In this document: one piece after another, positions 17,301 through 26,008 of the stretch
Numbering within the stretch: the first letter of the stretch is position 1
Layout: each line of letters starts with the position of its first letter
Assembly (NCBI RefSeq): GCF_014203235.1
Contig: NZ_JACHIN010000006.1
Location: forward strand, 310,001-374,000
Source of the DNA: Nonomuraea endophytica
GTDB lineage: Bacteria > Actinomycetota > Actinomycetes > Streptosporangiales > Streptosporangiaceae
DNA length: 64,000 nt
Direction: 5' to 3'
Made by a program: the position numbers and the translations under genes
Notes under the pieces: model-generated
Told to the model about the DNA's origin: nothing
Database searches by the model: none
What the model saw: the letters and a program-made list of their open reading frames with translations, nothing else

Positions 17301-18021
17301 GGGGCTCGGCCAGGCAGTGGCCGTAGAAGTCGGCGCGCACGCCGATCACCACGCGGTGCGCGTCGGCGGCGCCGACGAGCAGGTCGATGAAGCGCGCCCG
17401 CTCGCCCGGGTCGCGGCAGAGCGTGAAGACCTCCTCGAACTGGTCCACGATGACCAGCGTCTCGGCGTCGCCGGGCGGCGCCCAGTCGCGCGCCGGGTGC
17501 GCGCCCGGCGTGAACAGCACCACCGGCCAGGGCCGCGCCCCGGCCAGCACGCGCGCCTGCAGCCCGGCGCACAGCACCGACGACTTGCCCGACCCCGACG
17601 CGCCGAGCAGCGCCACGAACCGCTGCTCGCCGATGCGCTCCAGCAGCTCCTCCACGAGCGCCTCGCGGCCGTAGAAGCGCTGCGCGTCCGCGGCCCTGAA
17701 GGGCGCCAGTCCCAGGTACGGCGCCGCCTCGTCGATGGCCGGCTCCGGCTCGTCGGTTTCCCGGCCGCGCAGTTCCCGCCAGCGGCGCTCCCATTCCTGA
17801 GGCTCGCCGCCGCACGCGCGTACGTAGGCCAGCGCGACCGCGAGCGTCGGCAACCGCCGGCCCGAGGCGGCCTCCGACAGCGTGGCCGCGGCGTAGTGCG
17901 CGCGGCGGGCCATCTGCCGGTAGGTCAGGTCGCCCGCCTTGGCGCGCAACAGCCGCAGGTCCGCGGCGAAGCGCAGGACCTCCGGATCGTCTCCGTCCAA
18001 CGGACGCTCAGGCCGCGGCAC
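14350..18021 (-). CDS. HTH-nSTAND-transmembrane-WD40 protein
   Basis: This 1223-aa multidomain signalling protein has four parts in order. A helix-turn-helix lies at about 15-65 (LTYRQMARRAHYAAATLSEA). A STAND-type NTPase spans about 90-480, with Walker A GASGSGKSS near 140 and Walker B LVIVDQFEEVF near 190. One hydrophobic segment follows near 500 (SLIAVLTAMVVIAGAATGY). Finally there are 14 WD40 repeats of the form VAFSPDGRxLATAxxDRTxRLWDV, enough for two seven-bladed propellers. The start is GTG 18021 behind GGGGGAGG. The architecture is common in large actinomycetes and is usually read as a ligand-gated switch; some nSTAND proteins act in phage defence. It lies on the same strand as the DUF6603 operon, 200 bases downstream of its last gene. 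Confidence 0.92.
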   Translation of the reverse strand: MPRPERPLDGDDPEVLRFAADLRLLRAKAGDLTYRQMARRAHYAAATLSEAASGRRLPTLAVALAYVRACGGEPQEWERRWRELRGRETDEPEPAIDEAAPYLGLAPFRAADAQRFYGREALVEELLERIGEQRFVALLGASGSGKSSVLCAGLQARVLAGARPWPVVLFTPGAHPARDWAPPGDAETLVIVDQFEEVFTLCRDPGERARFIDLLVGAADAHRVVIGVRADFYGHCLAEPRLLEVLRRAHVPIGPMRVEELRQAVVRPAADAGCLVEGALAARIVADAAGQNGVLPLVSHALLETWRRRRGLTLTLAAYEAAGGIDGAIAQSAERVYTQLPPERRRLARRLFLRLTVLGEGAQDTKRRVHRRRLGDDAATAEVLEQLVAARLLVLDHDSVEIGHEALLRSWPRLRDWLAADREGLRTHQRLAEAAETWQSLGRDPGALYRGVRLAAAREWAERHAPALSPPEQEFLAASLAALEREERQARRRVLAARSLIAVLTAMVVIAGAATGYARSQQAAATGQRNTALSQRVAERAIQLRTVNAPLAAQLSLAAFRLTPTLEARGSLLSAFTTPLGDRLPHEMNTLAFSPDGRVLAGGGDDRTIRLWRVHDDGPPEKLAELIGANDDIESLRFTPDGRLLVASLYDGTVQLWWAAAAGPSKPLAAFTAYTGPVYAVAIGGGGTILATAGGDGRLRLWDIANASDPRLLSTTVAHRSTMSAVAFHPTAATLVTAGDDGTAALWDTADPRRPRLLRRLSGSGEKVTAVAFSPDGRLLATAGWDHRVRLWEVAEPRRPAVLAGHTGPLQALAFSPDGRQLASGGWDHTIRLWNVAEPRAPATVLTGHTDVVWALAYRPGGGMLASAAFDGTTLLTHLPGPVVAGNPAALSAVAFSPDGRTLLTGSEDFTAGLWDVTDPYRPAPLPRLRGHTGQVESVAFHPSGALAATGGVDGDVRLWRVTDRSRPSPSGVISAHEGGISAVAFAPRGDLLASAGAGDPVVRLWDLTEPARPRAAGSVREGGNGATAVAFSADGHLLATLNGVVIVLWDVSDPRRPVRLATSPEQPETMQGVAFSPDGKVLATASLDRTARLWDVSDRAGIRPLSQLIGHTDALQSIAFSPDGRSLATASLDRTVGLWDVRDPRRPRSSGTLTGHTDRVYAVAFSPDGQYVASAGEDHTARLWPVDPATAAARVCARARPALTPADWSHSFPGLPFRPPCP

Positions 18022-18221
18022 CGCGCCTCCCCCCGGATCGGCTTTCCTTTACTCAAACCGAAGTCCGGAGGTTGATCAACCCTGGAAGATTGTTCGCCGC
18101 ATTCGTCCCTCATAACAGGCCGGAAGGTGTTGCGAGCTGCGGACTTACTTGCGGGAAACACGCGGAGCGAGGTTCGGGAAAGTGTTTTCCGCGCTTTCTT
18201 GCTTTCGCGTAACGGCGGTTG
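18022..18221. other. Intergenic region with a 12-bp palindrome upstream of the nSTAND gene
   Basis: This 200-base, comparatively AT-rich gap separates the last operon gene from the nSTAND gene. It holds a perfect palindrome GGTTGATCAACC at 18070-18081, about 50 bases upstream of the nSTAND GTG, and a shorter dyad GGAAA-N4-TTTCC near 18178-18192. The gap probably contains the nSTAND promoter and the operon terminator. I cannot place a clear -35/-10 pair. Confidence 0.45.
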
Positions 18222-19721
18222 TCAAGGACGCTCGGGCACTCCGGGGACGAGGGCGTCGAAGCGCAGGCGGATGGCGGGCGGGGTCAGCAGCGGGGTGCGG
18301 CGGCGCTGGGTCCACAGCACCGGGTCGCCGGTCGTGGCGCGGGCCAGCATCGCGCGCCGCTCCAGCCGCGCCCCGTCCACCGGGATCGCGCCGGGCTCGA
18401 TCACGTGGGGGCGCGCGCCCGCGTCGGACAGCAGGTCGGTGCGCGGGTCGGGCATCGGCGCCGGCTCGGCCCCCGACAGGTCCGCCGCGCGGTGGCGGAC
18501 GAACCGGCGCCGCCCGTCCCGGCTCCCGACGAGGTACGGATGCCAGCCCTCCGGCACCCGGGCGGCCAGGGCGTAGTCGTAGACCGGCGGCCCGGTCATG
18601 TCGGGGTGGCCGGGAAGCGTGGGCGCCGGGTCGGCGGGTGTGCTCACGTCCCGGCCGCCGATACGGCGTTCGACCGCCCAGGCGGCGTTGGCGTCCTCGT
18701 CGATGCCCACCACCACCTCGTCGAGCACCGGCCCGGCCAGCGGGGTCGCGGCCGTGGTCCACACCACGAGCGAGTCGCGGCCGAGTCCCTCAGTGGCGTA
18801 CAGGCTCCAGCCGTCGGCGGGCGGCGACAGCGGCCATTCCTGGCCGAAGGAATCGCATACCCGCACCTGCGACAAGGTCACGACATGTCCGGCCATCGCG
18901 TCCACGGGGAAGGTGAACCAGTCGTCGGACTGGTTCACCACGAGGTCGATCAGGAGCAGCGTCGCGAAGTGGGAGCGGTCGGGCGGGTACCCGCCGATGT
19001 CCACCGCGCCGTCCTCGATCTGCCACCAGCGCGGCAGCGGCGCTCCCGGGTAACGCACCCGCCCAGGACGCACCACGCACGGCCGCTCCTCGCCGCCGGT
19101 GAACTGCCCGCCTGACCCGGCGGGCAGTTCGGCGTCGGCGGAGAACCAGTCGAGGTCGCCGCCGCTGTGCCGGCGCACCGTCAGGTCCGCGTTCCCGGCG
19201 GTGAAATCCGCGTCGTACTCGAAGGCGGCCGGATCCCACAGGTCGGCGGGCTGCAGCAGCGGCGGCGGCACCGGGCCGAACAGGGACGCGTCGAGTCCGA
19301 GCTGCTCGCGTCTGATCCACAACGTCCGCCCGTCGTAGCCGGTCAAGCCGTCGTACGGCACCGGCAGCCGCCCCAGCATCAGCGCCGGATCGCCGGGCAG
19401 CGCCGGGAAGGCCGCGGCGACCCGGCGGCCGAGCGCCACGCGGCGGCCCGGGGTCCACCAGTCGTACGGCTCGGACTCCACGATCGCCTCGGCGGGCACC
19501 TCGACCGGGTCGTGGCCGCCGTCGGCCTCGATCGGGGTCAGCCGGCGCCGGAAGTCCACCTGGACCGGGGAGGAGGCGTCCTCGCCCTGGTGCTCGCCGA
19601 GCTGCCACTGCCGGCCCAGCATCCAGGCGGGGTCGGCGATCTCGGCGCGGAAACCGCGGGCCAGGTCGTCCAGCTCCGGGGCGGCGGTGATGCGGCGGAT
19701 CAGGTCATAGACGACGGTCAT
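18222..19721 (-). CDS. Uncharacterised conserved 499-aa protein, last gene of the DUF6603 operon
   Basis: I do not recognise a named domain. The N-terminal block at residues 30-53 reads DPAWMLGRQWQLGEHQGEDA, followed by SPV. I recall similar D-P-x-W-x-L-x-R-Q-W-Q-x-G-E-x-x-G-E-D-A blocks from uncharacterised bacterial proteins, but that is memory and not a search. The rest is rich in Trp, Pro and beta-strand patterns (WWQIEDGAVDIGGYPPDRSH, FATLLLIDLVVNQSDDWFTF), with no signal peptide, membrane helix or catalytic triad that I can see. It starts at ATG 19721, 9 bases after the 1210-aa gene, so it is co-transcribed. A structural or binding role is more likely than an enzymatic one. Confidence 0.85.
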   Translation of the reverse strand: MTVVYDLIRRITAAPELDDLARGFRAEIADPAWMLGRQWQLGEHQGEDASSPVQVDFRRRLTPIEADGGHDPVEVPAEAIVESEPYDWWTPGRRVALGRRVAAAFPALPGDPALMLGRLPVPYDGLTGYDGRTLWIRREQLGLDASLFGPVPPPLLQPADLWDPAAFEYDADFTAGNADLTVRRHSGGDLDWFSADAELPAGSGGQFTGGEERPCVVRPGRVRYPGAPLPRWWQIEDGAVDIGGYPPDRSHFATLLLIDLVVNQSDDWFTFPVDAMAGHVVTLSQVRVCDSFGQEWPLSPPADGWSLYATEGLGRDSLVVWTTAATPLAGPVLDEVVVGIDEDANAAWAVERRIGGRDVSTPADPAPTLPGHPDMTGPPVYDYALAARVPEGWHPYLVGSRDGRRRFVRHRAADLSGAEPAPMPDPRTDLLSDAGARPHVIEPGAIPVDGARLERRAMLARATTGDPVLWTQRRRTPLLTPPAIRLRFDALVPGVPERP

Positions 19722-19730
19722 GGCGGATCC

Positions 19731-22700
19731 CTACGCGATCGGGGTACGGGTGGCGCCCGTGGCGGGCACGAGCAGGGTCGGAAGCAGGCCCATCACGTCG
19801 GTGCCGAGGTCGGCGGGCCTGGCCATGCGCGCATGGGCCAGCAGCCTCGTCTCGCGGACGATCCTGAGCAGGGTGTCGTCGCCCAGAACGCCACCGGGCT
19901 CGGGCGGCACGGCCAGCAGGATCGCCTGCTGGGCACGGGCCGCGGGCGCGTCGAAGCCGAACGCCGCCCCGGTGACCTGGTCGGTCTCGGGAATCACCTC
20001 GCTCCAGGCGTCCAGGGCTGTGGCCGCGACGACGGTGGCACGGGACAGGTCGAGGCCCTCGGGGGCGTAGACGACGACCAGACGGCGGGGGTCGGGCACG
20101 CGTTGCCAGTGGTCGCCCGGCTTGGTGGACCAGGCGGTGAGGGCTGGGCCGTGGAGCTGTTGCGCCTCCAGGCGGGCCAGCGGCGTGCGTACGGCGGCCA
20201 TCGTGGTCAGCCAGTCCAGGTCGAGCGCCGTCCGCTGGACGGCCGGCGGGGCCAGGCGGGACAGGATCGCGAGCTGCCCGGTGGGGCTGGCCAGCTCGGT
20301 GATCGCGTCCAGCAGGGCGGCGGTGTCTAGCCCGGCGGGTTCGGGCGTGCCGTCGAGCCTGGAGCTCAGAAGCGCCCGCGCGCGTTCCGCGAACTCCGCC
20401 TCACCCTCCAGCGACGGCGGGGTGTGCGGCAGGGCTGGGGCGGGGACGATGCCCCAGGCTCGGCAGGCGATCAACAGACTGGCCGTGGGAGTGGGTGTGG
20501 CCAGCAGGGTGGTGAGTGCGGTGGCGGCCTTACGCAGCCGGGTGTAGCGGGCGCGCAGGTCGCGCTCGATCTCGCCGGGCGGCGACGGCTGACCCGGCGC
20601 TCCCGCGACCGCGCCCGGCCCGGCGGGTGTGCGCCCGAGCAGCGCCACCAGCCGCACGGCCCGCTCATAGCACGACGACCCCGCACGCTCGTCGAAACCG
20701 GCCCCATCCTGGCCCAGGGCGTGCAGGGCGAGCCGCTCAAGATCCGGGAGGGACAAGGAAAGAGCGTCGGCCGGTGTGAGCCCCAGGTCGGCCAGCGACA
20801 CCCGCCGCCCCCGCGCGCCCCACGTCCAGGCGGCCGCTCCACCGGTCTGCGCGGCCACGAAGGCCGCGGCGGCCGGATCGGCCAGCGCCGCGGGAGAGAG
20901 CCGCGCCAGCACCTGGGCGTCGGCGGGCAGTACGGCGAAGGGCACGTCGGGCAGGGCCAGCACCACGCTGGTGGCCACCCCGCGCCCCTGCCTACGCGTA
21001 CGCACCACCTCCAGCTCGGGCGGACGCCCCAGCCCCGCCGCCGCGTCCATCGCCGCGCCCGCCACCGCCGCCCGTCCCTGGGTGACGTGGTGCACGGCCT
21101 CGGCCACCAGCAGGTCGCCGTACACGTCCACGGCCCCGCACAACTGCGCCAGCTCGGGCCGCTTGTCCGCGGGCAGCCAGGGAAAGCCGGGATCGTCCCG
21201 GTACGCCGCCAGCACCGCCAGCCCGTCGCACACCCGCCGCCCGGCATGCTCGGTACGCACAGGGAACCGCTCACGCAACGCGTCGACCAGCACCTCAGTG
21301 CCGGCGATCCGCTCCACCTCACGCCCCAGCGCCTCCGCCAGATGCGCCCCCTCGCGCACGAACTCGCCGATCCTGGCCGCGTCGCGCACGCTGCGCGAGG
21401 TGAGGTCCATGTACCAGCGGCTGGGCTCGGGGTCGCTGATCGCGCGGTCGCGCAGCACGGTGGCGGTCAGCGCCTGCGCCTGGGAGGGGGCGTGCAGCAG
21501 CCCGGCCTCGGTGGGCCCCGGGGTGCCGGGGCGGGGCGCGTCCACCCAGCCGTACGCGCCGAGGCGGGGCACGGCGCCCGCGTCCAGAGCCCGCTGGAGC
21601 CTGCGCGCGGGCAGGGCGATCAGCCAGGGGTCGATGCGATAGCAGGCCGTGTCGAGGCAGGCACGCAGCATACGCTCGACCCGATCGGCCCCGATCTCCG
21701 TCAGCCGCTTGAACGCCTGGTGTACCCGCTGGAAGCCGAGCGCTCCCGGAGTGCCGCCCCAGATCATGTCGTAGGTGGTGCGGCCGATCCACCCCTGCAG
21801 ACGGCCGATCTCGTCTTCGTCGCGGGCGAGCCGTTCGAGGGCGGGCTGGGGTTCGTGCAAATACTCGCGGCCGACGTCGCCGATGGCGACCTGCAGCGAG
21901 CGTACGGCCAGCCGCAGGAACAGGCTGGCCGGATCGGCCCCGATCGCCTCCACCACGCCGTCGGTGTGGGAGAACGCGGAGGGCGTGCTCGCGGCGAGGC
22001 CGAGCAGCGACTCCAGCACGTCGACCATGTCGCCTTTGGACATGCCGGCCGGCACCACCATCGGCAGGCCGACCGGCTGGTCGGGGCCGCGCGAGCCGTA
22101 TCGGCGCAGCGGGCGCAGCCCCAGTTCCTCAGCCAGCGGATGCATGGAGTGCCAGGACTCGTCGAAGTCCGCCCAGCTCACCGCGGCCCCGGTCATCAGC
22201 TGCGCCTGCCACCACAGCTCCAGCGGCGCGGCCACGCGGTGCCGGTAGCCGGGCGCGGTCGGCACGTGGCCCAGCAGCGCGAGCAGTCGCTCGATGGAGG
22301 CGCCCGCTACCGTGCCGCGGTTCAGGGCGGCCTCGCGCCAGCGTTCGCGCAGCCGCCGCAGCGCGGGCAGCAGCGGCACATCGATCTCGGGCTCCTCGGT
22401 GTACCACTCCTCCAGGGCTGTCGCCGGCAGCAGCCCGTACGGCTGCGCCCCCACCCGCAACGCCGGGAACGGCCCCTCGGGAAACAGCGAGCCGGCCGCC
22501 CACTCGGCGACGGGCAGGTTCCACGCGGGCACGTCCTCTCCCAGCGCCTGCACCTCACCACCGGCGAACCCGAACAACGCCGGCCACAACGCCGCCACCA
22601 TCGCCGACGACTCCTCCCGATGCCCCGCGCCCGCCCCCGGCAGCGGGCCGAGCAGCGCCGCGTTTCCGGTCAGCGCCTGCCCGGCCAGCGCCTCGTCGGG

Positions 22701-23363
22701 ACCGGGTTCCGTGTCGAGCAGCGTCCACCAGGTGGCGGCGTCGCGGGCCAGATCGGCGGCGGGCCCGCCGTCCACGCTGTTGGTGGGGGTGCCCGGCGCG
22801 ACCAGCCCGAGCCTGCCCTCGTCACGCAGCGCCTCGAACAGCACCGAGGCGGGGGTGTCGCCGAGGCCCGTGACCATGAGCAGCTCGATGCGTTCCGGGT
22901 CGCCGGTCAGATCCAGGACGCAGCCGAGCCCGGCCTCCTTCGCCACGTCGAAGTCCTCCCACCAGCGCCGGACGTTCCGGTCCGGATCCACGGCGAGCAG
23001 CTCGTGCCGGACCTCCAACGTGGTCACGAGCTCCACGGGCTCGCCCACGTAGGCCAGCCACACGCGCAACCGGTCCGGCAGCCCCACGATCCGGGGGAAG
23101 AGGGGCACGTCGCTCCGCTCCCCCGCACCGCCCGAACGCACCAGGTACGCCGCCCGCGCCGCACCGACGGCCGCGGCCAGCTCACGGAAGGCGGGCAGTC
23201 CGGGATCGGCGGTGTAGCGGGCGAGCGCGGCCCGCTCGCCGGGGCTCAGCCGAGGGTCGTGCGAGACGAACCAGGGATCGTCGGGCACCACGCGCACCTT
23301 CAGCTCGGAGCCGTGGAAGCGCGTCTCCAGGCGGAGCGGCAGCAGTACCCCCAGATCGGTCAT
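19731..23363 (-). CDS. Uncharacterised 1210-aa protein of the DUF6603 operon
   Basis: This very large protein has no domain I can name. It opens MTDLGVLLPLRLETRFHGSE with beta-rich sequence (LKVRVVPDDPWFVSHDPRLS), continues into a long, mainly helical and Leu/Ala-rich middle, and ends with LVVVYAPEGLDLSRATVVA and GAAFGFDAPAARAQQAILLA. There is no signal peptide, transmembrane helix, Walker motif or metal motif. The start is ATG 23363, overlapping the upstream stop by 4 bases (ATGA). The conserved-looking ends and operon position suggest a structural subunit. The opposite strand is also open over much of this length but only as a GC-driven shadow. Confidence 0.85.
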   Translation of the reverse strand: MTDLGVLLPLRLETRFHGSELKVRVVPDDPWFVSHDPRLSPGERAALARYTADPGLPAFRELAAAVGAARAAYLVRSGGAGERSDVPLFPRIVGLPDRLRVWLAYVGEPVELVTTLEVRHELLAVDPDRNVRRWWEDFDVAKEAGLGCVLDLTGDPERIELLMVTGLGDTPASVLFEALRDEGRLGLVAPGTPTNSVDGGPAADLARDAATWWTLLDTEPGPDEALAGQALTGNAALLGPLPGAGAGHREESSAMVAALWPALFGFAGGEVQALGEDVPAWNLPVAEWAAGSLFPEGPFPALRVGAQPYGLLPATALEEWYTEEPEIDVPLLPALRRLRERWREAALNRGTVAGASIERLLALLGHVPTAPGYRHRVAAPLELWWQAQLMTGAAVSWADFDESWHSMHPLAEELGLRPLRRYGSRGPDQPVGLPMVVPAGMSKGDMVDVLESLLGLAASTPSAFSHTDGVVEAIGADPASLFLRLAVRSLQVAIGDVGREYLHEPQPALERLARDEDEIGRLQGWIGRTTYDMIWGGTPGALGFQRVHQAFKRLTEIGADRVERMLRACLDTACYRIDPWLIALPARRLQRALDAGAVPRLGAYGWVDAPRPGTPGPTEAGLLHAPSQAQALTATVLRDRAISDPEPSRWYMDLTSRSVRDAARIGEFVREGAHLAEALGREVERIAGTEVLVDALRERFPVRTEHAGRRVCDGLAVLAAYRDDPGFPWLPADKRPELAQLCGAVDVYGDLLVAEAVHHVTQGRAAVAGAAMDAAAGLGRPPELEVVRTRRQGRGVATSVVLALPDVPFAVLPADAQVLARLSPAALADPAAAAFVAAQTGGAAAWTWGARGRRVSLADLGLTPADALSLSLPDLERLALHALGQDGAGFDERAGSSCYERAVRLVALLGRTPAGPGAVAGAPGQPSPPGEIERDLRARYTRLRKAATALTTLLATPTPTASLLIACRAWGIVPAPALPHTPPSLEGEAEFAERARALLSSRLDGTPEPAGLDTAALLDAITELASPTGQLAILSRLAPPAVQRTALDLDWLTTMAAVRTPLARLEAQQLHGPALTAWSTKPGDHWQRVPDPRRLVVVYAPEGLDLSRATVVAATALDAWSEVIPETDQVTGAAFGFDAPAARAQQAILLAVPPEPGGVLGDDTLLRIVRETRLLAHARMARPADLGTDVMGLLPTLLVPATGATRTPIA

Positions 23364-25993
23364 GATCCCCCTCGCGGTAGCAGTTTGTCGCCACGGATGA
23401 GCACGCGGTACGGGTCGGCGAAGGCCCGGTCGGCGAAGTCCGACGACGCGCGCCCCCAGGGGTCGGCGACGGCGTCGTTGCGGAAGCGGTAGGCCGACGG
23501 CGGCTCCTCCAGCACGACCCAGTGCGTGTCGACCGCGTCCGGGTCGAAGCCCGGGAAGCCGAAGAACGTGACGTCGGCCCCGATCCGGCCCTGGAAGGCG
23601 GGCGCGCACGCGATGCCGGCGGGGTCGGGGTCGCGGGTGAAGTCCACGGCGTGGTCGTGCTCCGCGCTCACCAGGTAGACCAGCGTCTTGGGGTAGCGCA
23701 GGAAGAGCTGCCCGCGAAAGACGAGCACCAGGTCCCTGCCTTCCTGCCCGCCCGGCCGATGCGCGGCGGAGCCGAGCGCGCTGGACGACGGCCAGTTCGG
23801 CACGCCGGCCAGGTCGCGGACCGGCGCGCCGGTGGCGGTGTCCACGCGTTCCCAGAACACCTTCAGCGGCGTGCAGCCGGCCGCCACCGGGATGTCGCGC
23901 CAGCGCAGCTCGCCGAGAAGCTGGGTGTTGTAGCCGACCAGGAACGCGTCGATGAAGCTCGGGTTGGTCTCCATGGCGATCGCCGAATCGTCCGGCAAAC
24001 GCCCCACACCCGGCAGCAGCCATTCGGCGAAGGCGTCGTTGAGGTCGCGCCAGGCCGGCCGGTCGAGCCCCGGGCACACCTCGGGCGGCGCGAGCGGCTG
24101 GTCCTTGTCCAGGCCGCGGATCAGGTCGAGCACCCGCACGCGGGCCGGCGCCTCGGCCGTCGTCGGGTCGAACAGCGGGACGAGGCCGTCGGCCAGCTCC
24201 TCCACGAGGACCGGGCGGCAGGGCTCCGTGGCCGCGGGCTCCTGGAGCGCGCCGAGCAGGCCGAGCACGTCCTCGTCCGGTTCGCATTCGTGGTCCATGC
24301 GGTCCAGCGCCCGGCGAAGTTCCTCCCATGCCCGCTCCACCTCGCGCTGGGCGCGGGCGATCGCCTCGGCGATGCCGCCGCTCACGGCCTCCCGCAGCGC
24401 CCGCGTGGCCCGTTCCGCTCCGGTCAGGGCCTCAGTGGCCAGGCCCCACGGCACGCAGTGGTCGCCCGCCGTAAACAGCCGGTCGACCTTCCACAGCACC
24501 TCCTGGGCGAGCTCCCCCAGCGCGGGCGCGAGGACCTCCGGCCTGACGGTGGCCAACCCCTCCACCGCGGTACGGCCCGCGAGCTGCCCGGACCCGATCG
24601 TCTCCCGGAGGCGTTCGTCGAAGTCGTGGCCGAGGTACGCCACCCCCTCCGGCTCCGGCGGCGACACGGGCCGGCACTTCGCCGTCTCCTGAAGCACCCG
24701 GATCGGGTCCACCTTGTCCGCGGCCAGCGCGGTGCGGGCCGGACCGTGCCGCAGCACCCGCCGCGCCGCCGTGGAGAAGATCCCCGACGGCAGCGCCATG
24801 CCCGGAGCGGTGGTCAGCGCCGAGATCGGCCCTTCCGGCGTGACCACGCGGCGCAGCGCCGGCCCGAACAGCCACAGCTGCCGCAGCGGCTCCTCGGGCA
24901 GCCTGCGCCGCCACAAGGCCTCGGACGCGGCCAGGCCCAGGCTCAGCCGGCTCAGCCATTGGTGGGCGATGCCGAGCGCGCCCATGTGTTCGCGTGCCTC
25001 GTCCGCCAGCTCCTCCTGCAGCCGGATGCCCAGCTCCAGGCCGAGTCCCGCGGCGCCCCGGTGGCGCGGGTCGCCGTTGAGCGTCCGCGCCCAGTCGGAG
25101 GCGGGGTGCCCGCCCGGCCAGGCGTCGCCGTACACCGGCGGGCCGACCAGCGCGGCGCCCCCGTCGGACGGGATCGGGCGGCAACGGCGGGCCAGGTCGG
25201 CCGCGACGCCGGGGTCCAGCGGCTCGTCCAGCGAGCCCAGCGGCGCGAGCGCGCCGCGCAGCTTGAGCTCGCGCCCCGGCAGGTACGGGTAGCGGACGGC
25301 GGCGCGGCCGGTCTCGGGGTCGGCGCGGCCCGGCCGCAGCCGGCCGGCGAGCGTGGGGAAGCTGCCCCGTTCGGCGGCGGTGCGGAACCGCCAGTGGTCG
25401 TAGACGGGCAGCGTGACCTGCGCGGCGCCGGTCCAGCCGGGAACGGCGGGCACCAGGACGGCGAGGTAGTCCACGTCCTCCTGAAGCGGGCGCAGCGACA
25501 GCACGCGGGCCAGCGAACGGCCCTGCGCCTCCTGCACGTGGGCGAAGGTGTACGGCGCGACGAGCGGATGGGCCTGCTGCACGGCCACGGTCAGGCTGAC
25601 CCGGCCCCCGGCGAGGGTCAGCTCCTCTCCCTCGACGCCGACGACCAGCGCGAGCCATGGTCGCAGGCCGCTTCCCGGCGCGGGGTTCTTGTCGGGGCTG
25701 TAGCGCCAGGGCAGGGCCGGTTCGGCCAGCTCGACATGGGTGCACTTGTCCGTCTCGGCGTCGATCGCGCCGGGCGCCGGATAGCGGCCCGCGATCGCGC
25801 CGGGCAGCAGCGCCCTCACGTCCGGCGCGCCGGCGAGCAGGAAGCTCACCGTGCACGTTTCCTCGTCGGCCGGGGAACCGTCCGCGCGCTCCCCGGCCAG
25901 GACGAAGCTGGTCGTGACCCGGCCGCGCCCGCCCTCGGCGTTCTTGATCAGCTTGCCCACGCGCTCGCGGGCCCAGTCGCGGAAGGTCAGCAC
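23360..25993 (-). CDS. Uncharacterised 877-aa protein with a conserved C-terminal block
   Basis: No named domain is recognised. The N-terminal half is beta-rich (TCTVSFLLAGAPDVRALLPG, LTLAGGRVSLTVAVQQAHP). A helical, charged stretch near 560-590 (REVERAWEELRRALDRMDHE) may form a coiled coil. The last roughly 210 residues hold ordered motifs: METNPSFIDAFLVGYNTQLL, LRWRDIP, LVLVFRGQLFLRYPKTLVYL, and ADVTFFGFPGFDPDAV followed by WVVLEEPPSAYRF. I recall relatives reading TNxxFIEAYMVGLNHE and LLRRYPNT in uncharacterised bacterial operons, which would need a search to confirm. It starts at GTG 25993, with GGAG 6 bases upstream, 15 bases after the DUF6603 gene. No signal peptide or membrane segment is seen. 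Confidence 0.85.
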   Translation of the reverse strand: MLTFRDWARERVGKLIKNAEGGRGRVTTSFVLAGERADGSPADEETCTVSFLLAGAPDVRALLPGAIAGRYPAPGAIDAETDKCTHVELAEPALPWRYSPDKNPAPGSGLRPWLALVVGVEGEELTLAGGRVSLTVAVQQAHPLVAPYTFAHVQEAQGRSLARVLSLRPLQEDVDYLAVLVPAVPGWTGAAQVTLPVYDHWRFRTAAERGSFPTLAGRLRPGRADPETGRAAVRYPYLPGRELKLRGALAPLGSLDEPLDPGVAADLARRCRPIPSDGGAALVGPPVYGDAWPGGHPASDWARTLNGDPRHRGAAGLGLELGIRLQEELADEAREHMGALGIAHQWLSRLSLGLAASEALWRRRLPEEPLRQLWLFGPALRRVVTPEGPISALTTAPGMALPSGIFSTAARRVLRHGPARTALAADKVDPIRVLQETAKCRPVSPPEPEGVAYLGHDFDERLRETIGSGQLAGRTAVEGLATVRPEVLAPALGELAQEVLWKVDRLFTAGDHCVPWGLATEALTGAERATRALREAVSGGIAEAIARAQREVERAWEELRRALDRMDHECEPDEDVLGLLGALQEPAATEPCRPVLVEELADGLVPLFDPTTAEAPARVRVLDLIRGLDKDQPLAPPEVCPGLDRPAWRDLNDAFAEWLLPGVGRLPDDSAIAMETNPSFIDAFLVGYNTQLLGELRWRDIPVAAGCTPLKVFWERVDTATGAPVRDLAGVPNWPSSSALGSAAHRPGGQEGRDLVLVFRGQLFLRYPKTLVYLVSAEHDHAVDFTRDPDPAGIACAPAFQGRIGADVTFFGFPGFDPDAVDTHWVVLEEPPSAYRFRNDAVADPWGRASSDFADRAFADPYRVLIRGDKLLPRGGS

Positions 25994-26008
25994 CAGGTTC
26001 TCCAGTCG

